Shown piece by piece: positions 6,530-7,717 of a stretch of DNA of 7,717 nt. Numbering within the stretch: the stretch's first letter is position 1; each line of letters begins with the position of its first letter. Source of the DNA: Thermodesulfobacteriota bacterium (GTDB taxonomy: Bacteria > Desulfobacterota > Desulfomonilia > Desulfomonilales > Desulfomonilaceae); NCBI GenBank assembly GCA_030837305.1, contig JAUPKT010000320.1, forward strand, positions 1 through 7,717. The letters are read 5' to 3'. The position numbers and the translations under genes were made by a program. The notes below the pieces were generated by a model. That model was given only the letters and a program-made list of their open reading frames with translations. It was not told the origin of the DNA and made no database searches.

Positions 6530-6919
6530 TTACTCGGGCGAGGCAGTCTTTTGATCTCCCAGTAGTTCTGCGATGCTACTCAGTAACACGGATATTTGTA
6601 TCGGCTTTTCAAATACACGCTGCGCCCCCAAACGCTCCGCAAGTTTCAAATACGTTCCGGGGCCCACCTTCGCACCGCCGGATATGGCGATGATCTTGGC
6701 ATCTGGGGAGGACGCCTTGATTTCCCGAATGGTTTCCAAGCCCTCTTTATCAGGCATAATAATGTCTGTTATGATCAGATCCACCCGGTTTTCACTGAAA
6801 AGCTGAACTCCAATGTTCCCGTCAGGCGCCTCGAGAACCTTGTAGCCAAAATCCTCGAGTACGGTCCGCAGCATACCTCTAACGTGTTGGTCGTCGTCTA
6901 TTACAAGAATAGTCGGCAT
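6530..6919 (-). CDS. single-domain (CheY-like) response regulator
   Basis: The 129-residue product is one receiver domain and nothing else. Visible residues are the acidic pocket Asp8-Asp10 in LVIDDDQ, phospho-acceptor Asp52 in IITDIIMPDKEG, the switch Ser80 in AISGG and Lys105 in EKPI. All residues needed for phosphorylation are therefore present. With no DNA-binding or enzyme domain it must act by binding a partner protein, or serve in a phosphorelay. It starts 6 bases after the stop of the ChaN-like gene on the same strand, with a good ribosome site, so the two are co-transcribed. Its 3' end faces the 3' end of the GAF histidine kinase, 46 bases apart. The kinase lacks a receiver, so they may form a pair, although the convergent layout means they are not in one operon. 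The receiver identity is very sure; the partner is not. Confidence 0.93.
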   Translation of the reverse strand: MPTILVIDDDQHVRGMLRTVLEDFGYKVLEAPDGNIGVQLFSENRVDLIITDIIMPDKEGLETIREIKASSPDAKIIAISGGAKVGPGTYLKLAERLGAQRVFEKPIQISVLLSSIAELLGDQKTASPE

Positions 6920-6925
6920 GACTTA

Positions 6926-7717
6926 TCACTCCTCTGACGATTGCAACATATTAACTTCTTTGTGGTGCGCCGTCTCTTCTCTAGCTGAATGCAATCCGTT
7001 CTCATACCGGACATTTTTCAACGGAAGAACGTGAAGATAGTCTGCTATGGGAACTCGTATAAACCCCAAGTCCTGGTGGGTTATTTCTACCGGCACGGAC
7101 TGACGCTTTTCCTGTTCGGAGAGTATCAATTGTCCACTCTCCGTTGGCAAGACTATTCTGTCCGGTAATTCGATTTTCTTTCTTACCCGCTCCGGGACCC
7201 CAAAACCATAATTCAGGTGACCCGATCCCGCTATAACCACCATGGTTGAGCCAAGGCCTTGGGATGATCTGAGAAAACCGACAACGGTCTTGGCCATGGT
7301 GGCGTCACGTAACGCTTGTGCACGAACCACATGCTCCAGGCTCTTTTCCTGAAACGCCTTGTGTACGCGTAGTCTCAGCCGCAAGAGCCGCTCATACAAA
7401 GGATTCACTTCCTCCAAGTCCTGGGGCAGTTGCTTCAGCTCAGCTTCTGACAATTCACTGATTTGGCCACGGGCCACTTTGCGAACAAGGCTGTCCGGAG
7501 CGTTCAAACCCACCACCGGTATACGATTCTGTCTCGCAAAAAGAAGAAGTCTCTTGTAATCATGAATGTTTGTCCAACTGTCTTTTCCCAATTCGTTGAC
7601 CAGGCTATCTAGGTCATCAGTGCCCTCAAGCCATCTATCGAGCACACTCTGGCGCGTCAGCGGAAACATCTCCATCCCGAGAGACAGTTTCAAACCCCTG
7701 TGAAACAATTCCTTCAA
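6926..7717 (-). CDS. ChaN-like haem-binding-family protein, 5' end missing
   Basis: The frame stays open to the right edge, so the N-terminus (signal peptide or lipobox, and the GE-x-H motif expected near the start of this family) is outside the window; 263 residues remain. Counting from the edge, the family pattern is clear: GMEMFP (14-19) followed by a Q-x3-LDRWL helix; WTNIHDYKRLLLFARQNRIPVVGLNAP (48-74); LRDATMAKTV (136-145, preceded by Gln134); and VIAGSGHLNYGFGVPERV (161-178) with His167. These fit the ChaN/DUF399 group, described as surface or periplasmic lipoproteins with a haem-binding pocket (Cofac_haem_bdg). Residues from about 185 form an extra C-terminal stretch with no motif I recognise and a His/Glu-rich end. 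The role in this organism is unknown; haem or iron handling is the family-based guess. It is the promoter-proximal gene of the pair with the response regulator. Confidence 0.82.
   Translation of the reverse strand: MKELFHRGLKLSLGMEMFPLTRQSVLDRWLEGTDDLDSLVNELGKDSWTNIHDYKRLLLFARQNRIPVVGLNAPDSLVRKVARGQISELSEAELKQLPQDLEEVNPLYERLLRLRLRVHKAFQEKSLEHVVRAQALRDATMAKTVVGFLRSSQGLGSTMVVIAGSGHLNYGFGVPERVRKKIELPDRIVLPTESGQLILSEQEKRQSVPVEITHQDLGFIRVPIADYLHVLPLKNVRYENGLHSAREETAHHKEVNMLQSSEE
6929..6935 (-). promoter_or_regulatory. ribosome binding site of the response regulator
   Basis: Read on the minus strand this is AGAGGAG, 9 bases before the ATG at 6919-6917. It lies in the last codons of the ChaN-like gene (Glu-Glu), whose TGA stop falls between the site and the start. 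It fixes the regulator's start and points to coupled expression of the two genes. Confidence 0.75.

Overview
The window reads as ordinary chromosomal DNA from a Gram-negative bacterium. An OmpA-like peptidoglycan-binding protein, a ChaN-type haem-binding-family protein and the MEP isoprenoid pathway are all present. The base composition is mixed, and the style of the genes (a soluble GAF histidine kinase with a Cys-rich C-terminal insert, single-domain receivers, an xseB-ispA-dxs block) suggests Deltaproteobacteria/Desulfobacterota. That lineage call is inference from gene style and was not tested by a search. No rRNA, tRNA, CRISPR array, insertion sequence or phage gene was seen.

Left part (1-1603, + strand): the 3' part of a von Willebrand A/OmpA-type envelope protein cut by the window edge, a 146-base gap with a possible promoter, then a small membrane-anchored or secreted TPR-like protein of unknown role.

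Centre (1696-4801, + strand): a compact cluster of xseB (exonuclease VII small subunit), ispA (short-chain prenyl diphosphate synthase) and dxs (1-deoxyxylulose-5-phosphate synthase). Spacings are 11 and 17 bases, so the three are probably one transcript. Dxs makes the first MEP intermediate and IspA condenses the resulting C5 units to C15/C20 prenyl diphosphates. XseB travels with them in many bacteria without a biochemical link.

Right part (4927-7717): a cytosolic GAF-histidine kinase on the + strand faces a minus-strand pair, a ChaN-like protein (cut by the right edge) followed 6 bases later by a CheY-like single-domain response regulator. Kinase and regulator genes converge with 46 bases between their stop codons. 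The regulator has no output domain and the kinase has no receiver of its own, so they could be partners, but this is inference.

I found no convincing new system. The points most worth a second look are the seven-cysteine insert in the ATPase domain of the kinase, the facing kinase/receiver arrangement beside a haem-binding-family gene, the missing metal-site aspartate in the vWA domain, and two local oddities in dxs (a run of eight G, and an unusual GHAGN motif). All stretches without a gene are shorter than 300 bases; 903-1048 and 4802-4926 are the longest.
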